Part shown: piece after piece, positions 31,517 to 40,002 of the stretch
Layout: the number at the start of each line of letters is the position of its first letter
How positions within the stretch are numbered: the stretch's first letter is position 1
Assembly (NCBI GenBank): GCA_016218915.1
Contig: JACRCQ010000002.1
Location: forward strand, 53,838 to 117,837
Source: Deltaproteobacteria bacterium
Lineage (GTDB): Bacteria > Myxococcota_A > Polyangia > Polyangiales > Polyangiaceae
Reading direction: 5' to 3'
DNA length: 64,000 nt
The notes under the pieces: model-generated
What the model saw: only the letters and a program-made list of their open reading frames with translations
The model's database searches: none
What the model was told of the DNA's origin: nothing
Program-made: the position numbers and the translations under genes

Positions 31517-33118
31517 ATGCGTTTCTCGTTGTGTGCAAGCATCGTTCTGCTGAGCGCCTGCAGCGCCGCTCCTTGCCCTGCTCCCCTGGCCCAGCCCGTC
31601 GCCTCGACTCGCCCCGTTGCCTCAGCCCGCCCCTGCGACCTGCCGCCCGCACAACCAGGACGCGTCCGATTTCGCGTCACCGCTGATGCCTCCCTCGGCT
31701 CCTCTCCCCTATCCGGACGTCTGCTCGTGCTCTGGTCCACAGCACCCGCGCGCAAAGAGACTCTGAATCTCGACTGGGAAAGCACGCAGCTCGCGTCGAC
31801 GATGATCGACTCGCTCCGCCCCGGCTCCACGGTCGAACTCGACCCGGACGCTCTCGCCTACCCCAAGCCCTTCTCCCAGATGCCCGCTGGCACCTACCAG
31901 CTCATGGCCCTGCTCGATCCTGACGGCTCGTTCCTCCGGACAGGTATCGACGCGCACGACCTGCGCGGCCCAGTCGTGCAAGTCACCCTGGATCCTGCGC
32001 ACAGCGCGCCGGTCGACCTGCGCCTCGATACGCGTGTGCCCTTTGTCGAGCCCAAGGACCCTGCCGGCGTGACCACGGTCCACTTTGAAAGCCCGTTGCT
32101 CAGCGCATTCTTCGGCGAGCCCACCAAGACGCGCGTAGCCATTGCCGTTCCCGACGGAGCCACAGCTGCCAAGCCGGTTCCCACCGTGTACTTGATCGGT
32201 GGATTCGGCGGTAGCTACGACAAGATCAACAAGCGAGCTGCAGAAATCCGCCGCGCCATGACAGCTCCTCCCTGGAACCAGATGGCGTTCGCCTATCTCG
32301 ACGGAGACATCCCTGCCGGACACAGCGTATTCGCCGATTCCGTGAACACCGGCCCCTGGAGCCGCGTGCTCGTCGAGGAGCTGATCCCCTATCTCGAGAA
32401 GAAGTTCCCCCTGGTCCGCAAGCCTGAAGGACGCTTCGTCACCGGCCATTCTTCTGGCGGCTGGGCCTCCTTGTGGCTCCAGGTCACGCACCCCGACTTC
32501 TTTGGCGGAACCTGGTCCACCGCACCTGACCCCGTGGACTTTCACACCTTCTTCGGGGCTGATATCACTCCAAGCTCGACCGATAATCTGCTCTTTGGCC
32601 GCGACGGCCGTCCGCGCTCCTTCTTCCGGGACAGCCGCGGCGACTTGATGACCCTCGGCGACATCGTCCGGTTCCAGACCGTGGCAGCTGGCGACCGGGG
32701 CGGCCCGCTGTCTACCATGGAGTGGGTGTTCTCGCCGCGTGGCCAGGATGGAGTGCCCCTCCCTTTGTTCAATCGAACCACAGGAGAGGTCTCCCCTGAG
32801 GTGAAGCGCGCCTGGGTGAAGTACGACATCCACGAGTTGCTCGCATCGCGCTGGAAGGAACTGGGGCCCAAGCTCGGTGGAAAGATCCACTTGGTCTGCG
32901 GCGCGCAGGACAGCTTCCACCTCGAGGTTTCCACCCAACGCTTGTGTGACTTTCTCAAGGAAAAGGGGAGCGACGCTACCTGCGAGATGGTGCCAGGGGG
33001 CACGCACTTCAATCTCTACACCGATGCGCAGGCTGCTCCCAACGGCCTGCTTGCGCGTATGGTCCAGGCCATGCTCGACCAGTACCGCGCCGGAGCGAAG
33101 CGCGGAAAGCGGAGATGA
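31517..33118 (+). CDS. Secreted esterase-like alpha/beta-hydrolase lipoprotein
   Basis: A 533-residue lipoprotein with lipobox LLSAC (Cys15). After a Pro/Ala linker, an N-terminal beta-rich domain (to about 215) precedes an alpha/beta-hydrolase of the esterase-D type. The nucleophile elbow is FVTGHSSGGWAS. The strand before it is TVYLIGGFGGSY, and a C-terminal His lies in MVPGGTHFNLY, with a likely acid in CGAQDSFH. It probably hydrolyses an ester at the cell surface, and the substrate is unknown. It is followed three bases later by an SRPBCC-like gene, so the two are probably co-transcribed. Confidence 0.85.
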   Translation: MRFSLCASIVLLSACSAAPCPAPLAQPVASTRPVASARPCDLPPAQPGRVRFRVTADASLGSSPLSGRLLVLWSTAPARKETLNLDWESTQLASTMIDSLRPGSTVELDPDALAYPKPFSQMPAGTYQLMALLDPDGSFLRTGIDAHDLRGPVVQVTLDPAHSAPVDLRLDTRVPFVEPKDPAGVTTVHFESPLLSAFFGEPTKTRVAIAVPDGATAAKPVPTVYLIGGFGGSYDKINKRAAEIRRAMTAPPWNQMAFAYLDGDIPAGHSVFADSVNTGPWSRVLVEELIPYLEKKFPLVRKPEGRFVTGHSSGGWASLWLQVTHPDFFGGTWSTAPDPVDFHTFFGADITPSSTDNLLFGRDGRPRSFFRDSRGDLMTLGDIVRFQTVAAGDRGGPLSTMEWVFSPRGQDGVPLPLFNRTTGEVSPEVKRAWVKYDIHELLASRWKELGPKLGGKIHLVCGAQDSFHLEVSTQRLCDFLKEKGSDATCEMVPGGTHFNLYTDAQAAPNGLLARMVQAMLDQYRAGAKRGKRR

Positions 33119-33121
33119 CGC

Positions 33122-33583
33122 ATGCCATACCAGGTTGAGGTCTCCTCGCACCTGCGTGCGCCACGGGATCAAGTCTGGAACGAGGTCTCCTCCATGCGTG
33201 GCGTGAACCGGGAGCTGTGGCCATGGCTCCGCATGACCCACCCGAAAGGTCTCCAGCGCCTCGATCAGCAGCCGGTCCCGCTGAACCAGCGTCTGTTCCG
33301 GAGCTGGCTCCTCGTGCTGGGATGGCTACCGGTCGACTACGATGATATCGGCTTCGAGGAGCTCGACCCCGGCTCCGGCTTCGTCGAGGTCTCGACCATG
33401 CTCTCCCTGCGGACATGGCGACATGAACGCAGGATTGTCGCTGTTCCGGACAGAGGCTGCCTGCTGACCGATCGGCTCACTTTCGAGCCCAGGATTCCCG
33501 GAACTGGCCGGATCGCCATGCGGATCGTGAGAAAGCTCTTTGACCACCGTCATGCGCGACTTCGACGCCGGTTCGGCTCCTGA
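33122..33583 (+). CDS. SRPBCC-like protein
   Basis: A 153-residue cytoplasmic protein that begins PYQVEVSSHLRAPRDQVWNE, the usual first strand and helix of START/SRPBCC helix-grip proteins. It then has beta-strand-like segments (GFEELDPGSGFVEVSTMLSL, RIVAVPDRGCLLTDRLTFEP) and a long C-terminal helix ending HRHARLRRRFGS. Such proteins bind hydrophobic ligands. It starts three bases after the esterase stop, indicating an operon. Ligand and function are unknown. Confidence 0.75.
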   Translation: MPYQVEVSSHLRAPRDQVWNEVSSMRGVNRELWPWLRMTHPKGLQRLDQQPVPLNQRLFRSWLLVLGWLPVDYDDIGFEELDPGSGFVEVSTMLSLRTWRHERRIVAVPDRGCLLTDRLTFEPRIPGTGRIAMRIVRKLFDHRHARLRRRFGS

Positions 33584-33652
33584 CCATGTCATCACAGGAT
33601 GGGAGCTGATGCAATCATGGCTTCCAGGCAGGGCGTGCGGTATCATCCCTGC

Positions 33653-34585
33653 ATGCGGTCGATCCTGGGGATTGCGTCAACGGTATCTGCCTGCGCATCG
33701 CTCGTGGTCGCAGCCTGTTCAGCCAACCCGTCCGGCTCTGACCCGATCCATGGCGGCACAGGCGGGGGCGGCGTGGGCGGAGGTGGCTTCGGCGCGACAG
33801 GCGGGGTGTTGCTCGACGGTGGCGGAGACGGCGGGGACACGGACGACTGCTCGGACAATGCCAAGAAGATCTTCGTGGTGTCCGAGCAAGGCGACCTGTA
33901 CCTGTTCGACCCCAAGGTCGACGGGCTCGCGGCCTACCAGAAGCTCGGCGCGCTCACCTGCGATCTGAGCAGCTCGCCTCAGACCATGGGCGTGGATCGA
34001 AGCGGCACTGCGTGGGTGTTCTACAGCTCGGGCAAGCTCTACAGGGTCACGCCGGTCAAAGGCAACGTCTCGTGCTCCCCCACCGACTACAAGCATCCCA
34101 TCCTGTCGCCGACCGGGTCGTACACGCTCGGCATGGGCTTCACTGCCAAGGCAGCCGGCTCCAAGGAGCAGGTCCTGTACATGCTCAGCGAGGACTTCGG
34201 GCTCGCGAGCATCGACCTGGCCAACAGCTACGCAGTGTCGATGACCGGCGGGCTCAAGAACATCTCGGGTGAGCTCACAGGCGGCCCGGACGGACGTCTG
34301 TTCACCTACGAGGCTGACAACGGCAAGCTCTCCGAGGTGCTGCTCGACGCCAGCTACAGCATGCAGCTCATCAGCACGCTCAATGACATCAAGGGAGCCA
34401 ACGCCTGGTCCTTTGCTCGCTACGCAGGTGTGTTCTACATCTTCACAGCGACCGGCAGCACGCCGTCCACGTGCAGCATGTACGACCCGGACACCTCGAC
34501 GTTCAAGATTCGAGACAGCGGCATCGGCTTTACTGCCGTGGGCGCAGGGCAATCCACCTGCGTCCCACCGCCTCCACCCAAGTAG
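33653..34585 (+). CDS. Lipoprotein, possible beta-propeller
   Basis: A 310-residue lipoprotein with lipobox VVAAC (Cys22), a Gly-rich linker (GGTGGGGVGGGGFGATGG) and a C-terminal domain with repeated blade-like segments (KIFVVSEQGDLYLFDPKVDG, GVDRSGTAWVFYSSGKLYRV, GGPDGRLFTYEADNGKLSEV), consistent with a propeller. It ends in Pro-rich VPPPPPK. The ATG at 33653 begins the signal peptide. No catalytic motif is seen. It is 25 bases upstream of the GIDE-like gene. Confidence 0.78.
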   Translation: MRSILGIASTVSACASLVVAACSANPSGSDPIHGGTGGGGVGGGGFGATGGVLLDGGGDGGDTDDCSDNAKKIFVVSEQGDLYLFDPKVDGLAAYQKLGALTCDLSSSPQTMGVDRSGTAWVFYSSGKLYRVTPVKGNVSCSPTDYKHPILSPTGSYTLGMGFTAKAAGSKEQVLYMLSEDFGLASIDLANSYAVSMTGGLKNISGELTGGPDGRLFTYEADNGKLSEVLLDASYSMQLISTLNDIKGANAWSFARYAGVFYIFTATGSTPSTCSMYDPDTSTFKIRDSGIGFTAVGAGQSTCVPPPPPK

Positions 34586-34610
34586 AGAGCAACAAGAATC
34601 GACGTCGAGC

Positions 34611-35264
34611 ATGAAGGTCGTCAACGCAGTCCTCGGCCTGTTCTCCTCGGATCGGAGAACCTGGGATGCCCGCCACGCCGAGGATGTGCCTGTGTCTGCG
34701 CTGGTTGCCGGAACCGAAGCACGGCTCACCGGCATCGTGGAGCCTGAGCAACCCCTGGTCACCTCCCCTTTCACCCAGACCCAGTGCGTGTTCTGGTATG
34801 CCAGGCTTGAGGAGAAGCACGTCGTCGACCAGGACAGGGGAATCCTCGCCAGCGGCGCCAGAGAGCTGGTGCAATGGCGCGAGGCGATCTGCCAAGGCTC
34901 GTATGCCCGATTCTGGATCCGCGACGCGTCAGGAGCGCGGGCCCATGTGGACATGGGGGAGCAGGCTACGTGCCACTTCGCCTTCGACCCGCCGAACGTC
35001 TCGGATCATCCGAGGGTCAACGACGAAAACGAGCGGCTCTGCACCTACCTTCGGTCCCACGGCATTCTTCCCGGCAATTACATGGGTATCGCAGGGGACA
35101 CGCGATTCTACGAGCAGTGCGTGCTCCCTGGGGATCGCATCGCGGTGTTCGGGCAGGTGCAGGAGCACAGCGTGGTGCAGACCACCGAGTATCGCGACAT
35201 GCCCGTGAAGCTCTTCCGCTTCGTTGGCGCGCAGAAGCGCCCGCTGCTGATCCTGCTGGCCTGA
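34611..35264 (+). CDS. GIDE-like domain protein
   Basis: A 217-residue protein without a clear signal peptide. The stretch VSALVAGTEARLTGIVEP, followed by SPFTQTQCVFWYARLEEK, resembles the GIDE/BAM domain found in mitochondrial MULAN-type E3 ligases and in bacterial membrane proteins. The second half (VLPGDRIAVFGQVQEH, RPLLILLA) repeats the 'X-G-X-V' barrel style. Unlike typical bacterial members no strong transmembrane helices are present. Family assignment is tentative. It ends seven bases from the convergent CpxP-like gene. Confidence 0.6.
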   Translation: MKVVNAVLGLFSSDRRTWDARHAEDVPVSALVAGTEARLTGIVEPEQPLVTSPFTQTQCVFWYARLEEKHVVDQDRGILASGARELVQWREAICQGSYARFWIRDASGARAHVDMGEQATCHFAFDPPNVSDHPRVNDENERLCTYLRSHGILPGNYMGIAGDTRFYEQCVLPGDRIAVFGQVQEHSVVQTTEYRDMPVKLFRFVGAQKRPLLILLA

Positions 35265-35271
35265 GGACGGG

Positions 35272-35784
35272 CTATCGGGTCTTGCCACGGGCGGCTTGCA
35301 GCGCTGCTTGCTGGGTCGACGACAGCTGGTTCTTGATCCGGATCAGCATCTGCAGGTGGGTCGACTTGATCTTGTCTTCCAGCGCCATGATCTTCGACGC
35401 TGCTTCAAGCGCTTTTCCCTCCTCGACCCGCTCCGCGTCCAGCGACCGCGAGAGCTGCTCCTTCTCCCCATTCAGGTCCCATTGCAGGCGCATGACCTCG
35501 GACTGCGCCCGGTCGACCTCCTTGAGGATGGCCTGCTTCTGAGCCGGAGTTATGCCTGCGGCGCCCTGGTTCTCCATGATGAGCTCTGGTGGAAAGAGCT
35601 TCGACTCCAGCGAGCCGGTGGCCCCTGCCGGACGAGAGCCTGTGGCTGCAAACGGAGCTGCATCGGTTCGCACCGAGTCGCCAGGGAGCTCCCTCTGAGA
35701 ACAACCTGCACCGAGGACCAGCGCCGCTGTCGCCGCAACGAGGAGTGTTGCGCGAACCCTGTTGAATGATTGTTCGTATCGCAT
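35272..35784 (-). CDS. CpxP/Spy/CnrX-like periplasmic sensor lipoprotein
   Basis: About 170 residues. A signal sequence ends in lipobox VLGAGC. After a short linker comes a purely helical domain with LTxxQ-like motifs (GITPAQKQAILKEVD and QLSSTQQAALQAA), typical of the CpxP/Spy/metal-resistance superfamily. The order sigma, anti-sigma, this gene, with only 13 bases from the anti-sigma stop, resembles cnrYXH, where the CpxP-like CnrX is the metal sensor that controls release of the sigma factor. The ATG at 35784 follows AAGGA; a GTG lies one codon earlier. A chaperone-like or sensor role is inferred. Confidence 0.75.
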   Translation of the reverse strand: MRYEQSFNRVRATLLVAATAALVLGAGCSQRELPGDSVRTDAAPFAATGSRPAGATGSLESKLFPPELIMENQGAAGITPAQKQAILKEVDRAQSEVMRLQWDLNGEKEQLSRSLDAERVEEGKALEAASKIMALEDKIKSTHLQMLIRIKNQLSSTQQAALQAARGKTR

Positions 35785-35797
35785 CACGTCCTTCCTT

Positions 35798-36184
35798 TCA
35801 CTGCAACGGTTCGTCCGGCGCCTGGCCCGGCACCAGGCTCACGTCGATTTCAGGCACCGAGCTGAGAAGCGCTTGCCCGGGCATTTCCAGCAGGAAGTCC
35901 AGGGGAGCCTGGTCGGCTGGCGTCGCCGCGGCCGCGGCTTGCACGGGGCTCGCGACCTTCGCGCTGCGTGTTGACGTGAGCACCAGCAGCACGAACGCCA
36001 GGCACGAGGCCGCAGCTCCGGCGAACGAGAGCGCCATCCACCACGACGTGCGAGAGGATGAGCCTTGCGCTCCTGCGCGTGCCCGGTTCCATACACGCTT
36101 GAACGGTGGTGCTCGACGCGCGTCGCGATCACGCTGCTCAGCGAACAGGTCGCTCAGCTTCTTGTCGTCGTCGGGTGCTTTCAT
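35798..36184 (-). CDS. Membrane anti-sigma factor (putative)
   Basis: A 128-residue protein with a charged cytoplasmic N-terminus (MKAPDDDKKLSDLFAEQRDR), one transmembrane helix (WMALSFAGAAASCLAFVLLVL, residues 49-69) and an Ala/Pro-rich periplasmic tail ending DEPLQ. Its start overlaps the sigma-factor stop (ATGA), the usual coupling for sigma/anti-sigma pairs. No zinc-binding ZAS motif is visible, so it is more like the short CnrY/NccY type than a zinc anti-sigma factor. The identification rests on topology and context. Confidence 0.75.
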   Translation of the reverse strand: MKAPDDDKKLSDLFAEQRDRDARRAPPFKRVWNRARAGAQGSSSRTSWWMALSFAGAAASCLAFVLLVLTSTRSAKVASPVQAAAAATPADQAPLDFLLEMPGQALLSSVPEIDVSLVPGQAPDEPLQ

Positions 36185-36726
36185 GGCTGCGTCACCCCTT
36201 TCTCCTTCAATCGATCGAGCAGGTTCTGCTTGCCCCGCTCGTAGTGCAACCGCGCGGTCCCCAGCGCCACGCCCATCACGTCGGCAGCTTCACTGATCGA
36301 CATCTCCTGGTAGAACACCAGGTGCAACACCTCGCGCTGCCGCGTAGCCAGCTGCTCCAGAGCCTCTGCCAGCGCTGTGGCCCGCTCCCGCTTTGCAGCG
36401 GAGCTTTCCGGGCTCGAGATGGGTGCTGCCTCAGACGTCCCTGCCTTGGAAGTCCAGAGGCTGCGTACCCGGGCCCACCTGCGATGCTCGGCCGCGGTAC
36501 GTCGAATCACAGCGAACAGCCACGTCTTGAGCAACGAGCGCCCGTCGAAGCGCGCCTTGCCTGTGAGCAGCTTCTCGTAGGCGCTCTGCAGCACTTCCTC
36601 GGCTTCTGTGGAATTGCGCCCGCAGCAGGCCAGAGCCCATCCAAAGGATGCTTCGTGCAGGGCTTGGAGCTGGGACTCGAGCCCCTGCAGAGGATTGACG
36701 ATCGGCTGGGCTTGCGCTGGGTTCAT
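36181..36726 (-). CDS. ECF-family RNA polymerase sigma factor
   Basis: A 181-residue extracytoplasmic-function sigma factor. Region 2 is seen in ALACCGRNSTEAEEVLQSAY and the following LLKTWLFAVIRRTAAEHRRW. Region 4 helix-turn-helix is seen in LATRQREVLHLVFYQEMSIS and EAADVMGVALGTARLHYERG. The ATG at 36726 is preceded by CAGGG. The stop overlaps the anti-sigma start. It presumably directs an envelope-stress or metal-response regulon. A 13-bp palindrome-like sequence occurs at 36759-36771 in its upstream region, of uncertain meaning. Confidence 0.93.
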   Translation of the reverse strand: MNPAQAQPIVNPLQGLESQLQALHEASFGWALACCGRNSTEAEEVLQSAYEKLLTGKARFDGRSLLKTWLFAVIRRTAAEHRRWARVRSLWTSKAGTSEAAPISSPESSAAKRERATALAEALEQLATRQREVLHLVFYQEMSISEAADVMGVALGTARLHYERGKQNLLDRLKEKGVTQP

Positions 36727-36794
36727 CCCTGGCCCTGACCCCGCAATATCATGTGCGACGACAGCTTGTCGCCGTGGACTTCGAGGACCGGCTC

Positions 36795-37655
36795 CTACGC
36801 ACGAGCGCCCTGGCGCCGCCTGGACAGCATCCGCACCGGGAAGAACACGCACGAGAAGATCAGGAGCAGGGCCGCAATCGACGGCAGGACCGTGGCTGCC
36901 ACCACGCACAGGCCAACGACCAGGGTCCAGGCGTGGTGCAAGCCGTTGACGACCGCATTGCCGATGCTCGCAATGGGGTGCCTCCAGACCGCCACGGTCT
37001 TGGGTCGCAGGCTGATGTTGAGCGTCGCGAACTGGATCTTGCCGTCCAGCCCGCGCTGCTGCGCATCCATGCGCTCAATGCTCTCCCGCACGGAGCCGAG
37101 CTCCTTTTCGACCGCAATGACGTCCGCGAGATTCGCGGACTTCTCCGCGAGCAGCGACAGAAGGCGCGCCTCCTGGGCCCGCGCATTGCGCAGCCTGGCT
37201 CCAAGGTCGGCGCGCTGCTCGGTGACATCTTCGACATGCTCGGTCTCTGACGTCGGCTCTCCGAGCCCGCGCAGGTCCGAGCGGAAAGCGTCGAGCTTGT
37301 CCGACGGGACCCGCACCTCGAGCTGCGCGGAACGCGCCTCGTCCTCTCCTGACAGCGTGCTTCCCGAGACATAGCCGCCGCGCCCTGCCACAGCTTTGCG
37401 GAGCCGGTCCACGGAAGCTTCGACATCATCGACCTCGAGCTGCGAGGTGACCGTGATGACCAGCGCGCGCCCTGCAGGAGCCAGAGGAAGCGATGCGGGG
37501 ATCACGGGGGCAGGTTGCGCGGGGCTTTCCTGAGCAGGCTCGCCCCTCGATGCAGCCGATTTGGAGAGACATCCGGCGAGCGCGAACGCTCCGATGGCGA
37601 GCAGCACAAGGGCAAGCACGGCGGCGAGCGGGATGCGAGGCGTGGCAAGTTCCAT
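36795..37655 (-). CDS. DUF4349 domain membrane lipoprotein
   Basis: A 286-residue envelope protein. The signal sequence has lipobox FALAGC (Cys29). A DUF4349 domain follows (LEVDDVEASVDRLRKAVAG, GGYVSGSTLSG, AQLEVRVPSDKLDAFRSDL), with a long coiled-coil (LGARLRNARAQEARLLSLLA, ELGSVRESIERMDAQQRGLD) and a C-terminal transmembrane helix ending in a basic tail (RRRQGARA). The overall plan is standard for DUF4349 proteins, whose biochemical role is unknown. It lies 68 bases upstream of the sigma factor on the same strand and may be co-regulated. Confidence 0.85.
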   Translation of the reverse strand: MELATPRIPLAAVLALVLLAIGAFALAGCLSKSAASRGEPAQESPAQPAPVIPASLPLAPAGRALVITVTSQLEVDDVEASVDRLRKAVAGRGGYVSGSTLSGEDEARSAQLEVRVPSDKLDAFRSDLRGLGEPTSETEHVEDVTEQRADLGARLRNARAQEARLLSLLAEKSANLADVIAVEKELGSVRESIERMDAQQRGLDGKIQFATLNISLRPKTVAVWRHPIASIGNAVVNGLHHAWTLVVGLCVVAATVLPSIAALLLIFSCVFFPVRMLSRRRQGARA

Positions 37656-37754
37656 GGCAGCGGTCCTTTCGATGGGTTCGCTGCTTGGTGGTTCGAGCCC
37701 TGCCCCGCATATGACATGGGGCGTGCGCTTTCTTCTTCGGCACGCGGCCGCAGC

Positions 37755-38099
37755 TCACTCCTGCCTGACGATATCGACCGAGATCTCCACGGCCGGAATC
37801 GTTCCTCGGTTCTCGAGCCAGTGGAGGGTGTGCGCGTCCTCGGGCCAGCCCACTCCCGGCCCATAGTCCCTCGCGACTCCGTCTCGATGGTCCGTGATCG
37901 TGCCTTGCAGAATGTAGACGGTGCCTGGCCGGTCCTTGTGGTCGTGGACCGGGCCGAAGACGCCTCCAGGCTCGATGGTCACCATGCGCATTCGAAGTTG
38001 GCGCCCTGCCATGCCCTCGATCTCAGGGCCCAGGTCAATCGATGAAAGTAGCTTCACCGTAACACCCCTGGTTTCAGGGGCTGTCTGCTCTTGGCTCAT
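37755..38099 (-). CDS. Cupin domain protein
   Basis: A 114-residue small cupin. The metal-site pattern is visible in GGVFGPVHDHKDRPGTVYIL (His-x-His) and the second motif in EDAHTLHWLENRG. The ATG at 38099 is preceded by GGAGAG; alternatively a GTG at 38153 overlaps the stop of the BrkB-type gene as GTGA and would add 18 residues. Both readings make it the downstream partner of the membrane protein. Substrate unknown. Confidence 0.85.
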   Translation of the reverse strand: MSQEQTAPETRGVTVKLLSSIDLGPEIEGMAGRQLRMRMVTIEPGGVFGPVHDHKDRPGTVYILQGTITDHRDGVARDYGPGVGWPEDAHTLHWLENRGTIPAVEISVDIVRQE

Positions 38100-38149
38100 G
38101 GTGCTCTCCGAGCGCAACATGGCGCGCGGGCGCGCGATGTCGACTGTCG

Positions 38150-38974
38150 TCACTCTGGACGGTGTACCGGCTCATCCGCCATTCGGGAGCGGTTGAACTC
38201 AATGCCAACCAGCAGGACAAGGCACGCCAGATACAGCGCCGTCAGGGTGACTCCGATCGAGGCCAGCCCGGCCTGGTAGGCGCCCCCGTCTCCTGCCTTG
38301 CTGAGGTAGAACCGGTAGGCGAATCCGAGCGCGAATTGCAGTACAGTCGCCAGCACTGCGCCCGGCACGATCGGCATTCGCTTCCGCGACGATGCGGGCA
38401 GTGCGACAAGGTACAGCCCGCTGACCAACGCCACCCATACTCCGGCGCCGACACTGAGCCGCGCCGCGCGGCCGACCAAGGTCGACTCGAGATCGACAGC
38501 GCCCAGCATCGTGGAGCCGCTCACCAAGCTCCACGCCGAGCCCACGCCTGCAGCGAGCAGCGCGAGGAGCGCCACGCCGATCGACAGCCCGACGCACGTG
38601 CCCAGCGCCAGGAGGCGATTCTGCCACCAGGCCCGAGGCGTGGCGTCCAACTCCAGCTCGATCCCGTTGATGACCGAATGAACGCCGCTCGACGCCAGCC
38701 AAAGGAACATCAGCCCCCCAACGACGCCGACCTGACCTCCGTTCCAGGCAGCGACCTTGGCGAGCTCGGTTGACACCAGCCCCCGAGTCGCTGCAGGAAG
38801 CGACTCCAGAAGCGGCGCCATCGTCGAGCTGCGCCCGGAGGCGACCTTCGCCGTGAGCAAGCCGGCGACCGCGGCAAGTGGCACGAGCGACAGGAAGAAC
38901 CAGAAAGCCATCTCCGCCGCAAGCCCGAGCGTCCGAGCCCGATCGAGTCTCAGGGCAAAGCCTCGGAGCCACAC
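38150..38974 (-). CDS. YihY/BrkB family inner-membrane protein
   Basis: About 274 residues with six predicted transmembrane helices (AEMAFWFFLSLVPLAAVAGL, VGVVGGLMFLWLASSGVHSV, LALGTCVGLSIGVALLALLA, SVGAGVWVALVSGLYLVALP, GAVLATVLQFALGFAYRFYL, ASIGVTLTALYLACLVLLVG). The pattern matches the YihY/BrkB (UPF0761) family, once called RNase BN, of uncertain transport function. No ATG precedes the first conserved helix; the GTG at 38974 is the best start. The open frame continues upstream to 39241 without homology. Its end overlaps or abuts the cupin gene. Confidence 0.82.
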   Translation of the reverse strand: MWLRGFALRLDRARTLGLAAEMAFWFFLSLVPLAAVAGLLTAKVASGRSSTMAPLLESLPAATRGLVSTELAKVAAWNGGQVGVVGGLMFLWLASSGVHSVINGIELELDATPRAWWQNRLLALGTCVGLSIGVALLALLAAGVGSAWSLVSGSTMLGAVDLESTLVGRAARLSVGAGVWVALVSGLYLVALPASSRKRMPIVPGAVLATVLQFALGFAYRFYLSKAGDGGAYQAGLASIGVTLTALYLACLVLLVGIEFNRSRMADEPVHRPE

Positions 38975-39123
38975 GAACGCTCGCCTCGGCCAGCCGGCCG
39001 TCTTGTCTGGACCGCGGTCGGTGGCAGCGCTCGGCCCCCGAGGATAGCGGATCGCGGACGCAAGTCTGTGAAACCTACGTCCGCCAGCCGGAATCTCGGA
39101 CGTTCGCGCAGTGGCCCGGCGAT

Positions 39124-39213
39124 TCAGCGACGCCTGCTCCAGTAGTAGCCGCCTCCGCCGCCAAACAGCAGAAGGAACGCAGCAATGACGATAATCAGCG
39201 TGGTGACGCTCAT
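39124..39213 (-). CDS. Tiny Gly-rich membrane peptide (DUF3309-like)
   Basis: A 29-residue ORF: one hydrophobic helix (TTLIIVIAAFLLLF) followed by GGGGGYYWSRRR. Small proteins of this style (DUF3309 and relatives) are widespread next to stress-related envelope genes in proteobacteria. The ATG at 39213 has the purine-rich AAAGGAATGG upstream, but spacing is long. It lies in the same orientation as the BrkB-type gene and is probably expressed upstream of it. Moderate confidence because of length. Confidence 0.55.
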   Translation of the reverse strand: MSVTTLIIVIAAFLLLFGGGGGYYWSRRR

Positions 39214-39618
39214 GATGTTTCCATTCCTTTCCAAAAGGCACTTCAGCCCCTGTTGGGAGTGGACAGCAGCTTTCGGGCCATCGGAGGAGCGAACGACTTC
39301 ACCCCGGTTCGAGCGCAGACGCCCGACATCCTCAATCAAGTTGAAGGCGCATCTCACTCATCCTGATGCACCTCTCGCGTCCGAACACGGCCCTTCGAGG
39401 CAGCGACCGAGCCCAACCGGGATTCGACCGCTATCGTCACCGCACACAAGCACCGACACCTCCCGGTCTCTCATACCCGCTCGGGCACTTCGCAGGTGGC
39501 GAAGGGAGACATCCAATCAGAGGCGCGGCAGCGACTGGCACTGATCGTGCTCAAGCTGGGGCACCACTGCGGCTCGCTCGTTTCAAACAACGTTATTCAC
39601 AAGGCTCGGAGAACTCTC
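39214..39618. other. 405-base spacer, no gene seen
   Basis: Region between the tiny Gly-rich ORF (minus) and the GlsB/YeaQ gene (plus). Open frames here are short and look random. It presumably holds the promoters of both. The sequence just before glsB (GTTATTCACAAGG) is locally AT-richer than its surroundings. No repeat or RNA structure was recognised. Confidence 0.4.
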
Positions 39619-39882
39619 ATGTCGTTCGTAGCATGGATTCTACTCGGTTTGTTGGCTGGATTCCTCGGTAGCAAGATCGTAAACCGGAGCGGCCAGGGCA
39701 TCCTGATAGACATACTCCTCGGAATCGTCGGCGCAGTGGTCGGCGGATTCCTCTTCCAACTGGTTGGCGTCAAAGGCGTTACGGGGTTGAACCTGTGGAG
39801 CATCCTTGTAGCAACGACCGGCGCGATCGTGCTCCTGGTCGTTTATCACGCTATTCGCGGGTCCGGATACGCTCGTCGGTGA
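39619..39882 (+). CDS. GlsB/YeaQ/YmgE family stress-response membrane protein
   Basis: An 87-residue protein with three hydrophobic segments. The family pattern is clear: FVAWILLGLLAGFLGSKIVN, then GILIDILLGIVGAVVGGFLF and SILVATTGAIVLLVVYHAIR, ending GSGYARR. Members are small inner-membrane proteins linked to envelope or osmotic stress; their mechanism is unknown. The ATG at 39619 is preceded by CGGAGAA. Its position beside an ECF sigma operon, BrkB-type protein and Gly-rich peptide suggests a stress-envelope cluster. Confidence 0.9.
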   Translation: MSFVAWILLGLLAGFLGSKIVNRSGQGILIDILLGIVGAVVGGFLFQLVGVKGVTGLNLWSILVATTGAIVLLVVYHAIRGSGYARR

Positions 39883-40002
39883 CCAGCAGGCAATGCCACT
39901 CGCGGCTTTGCCTCGCACAAAGCTCGACCGAAACGTTCTCCCCGGCCCCCGGGCACAGGCCGCAGGCGGGGACAGTTGCACGAGACTGCTTAGGTACTAC
40001 CC

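Noticed and set aside
39535..39550. TGGCAC-N5-GTGCT as a sigma-54 promoter for the GlsB/YeaQ gene
   Set aside because: The -12 element deviates from TTGC and such matches occur by chance in GC-rich DNA; no enhancer site or sigma-54 activator is nearby.
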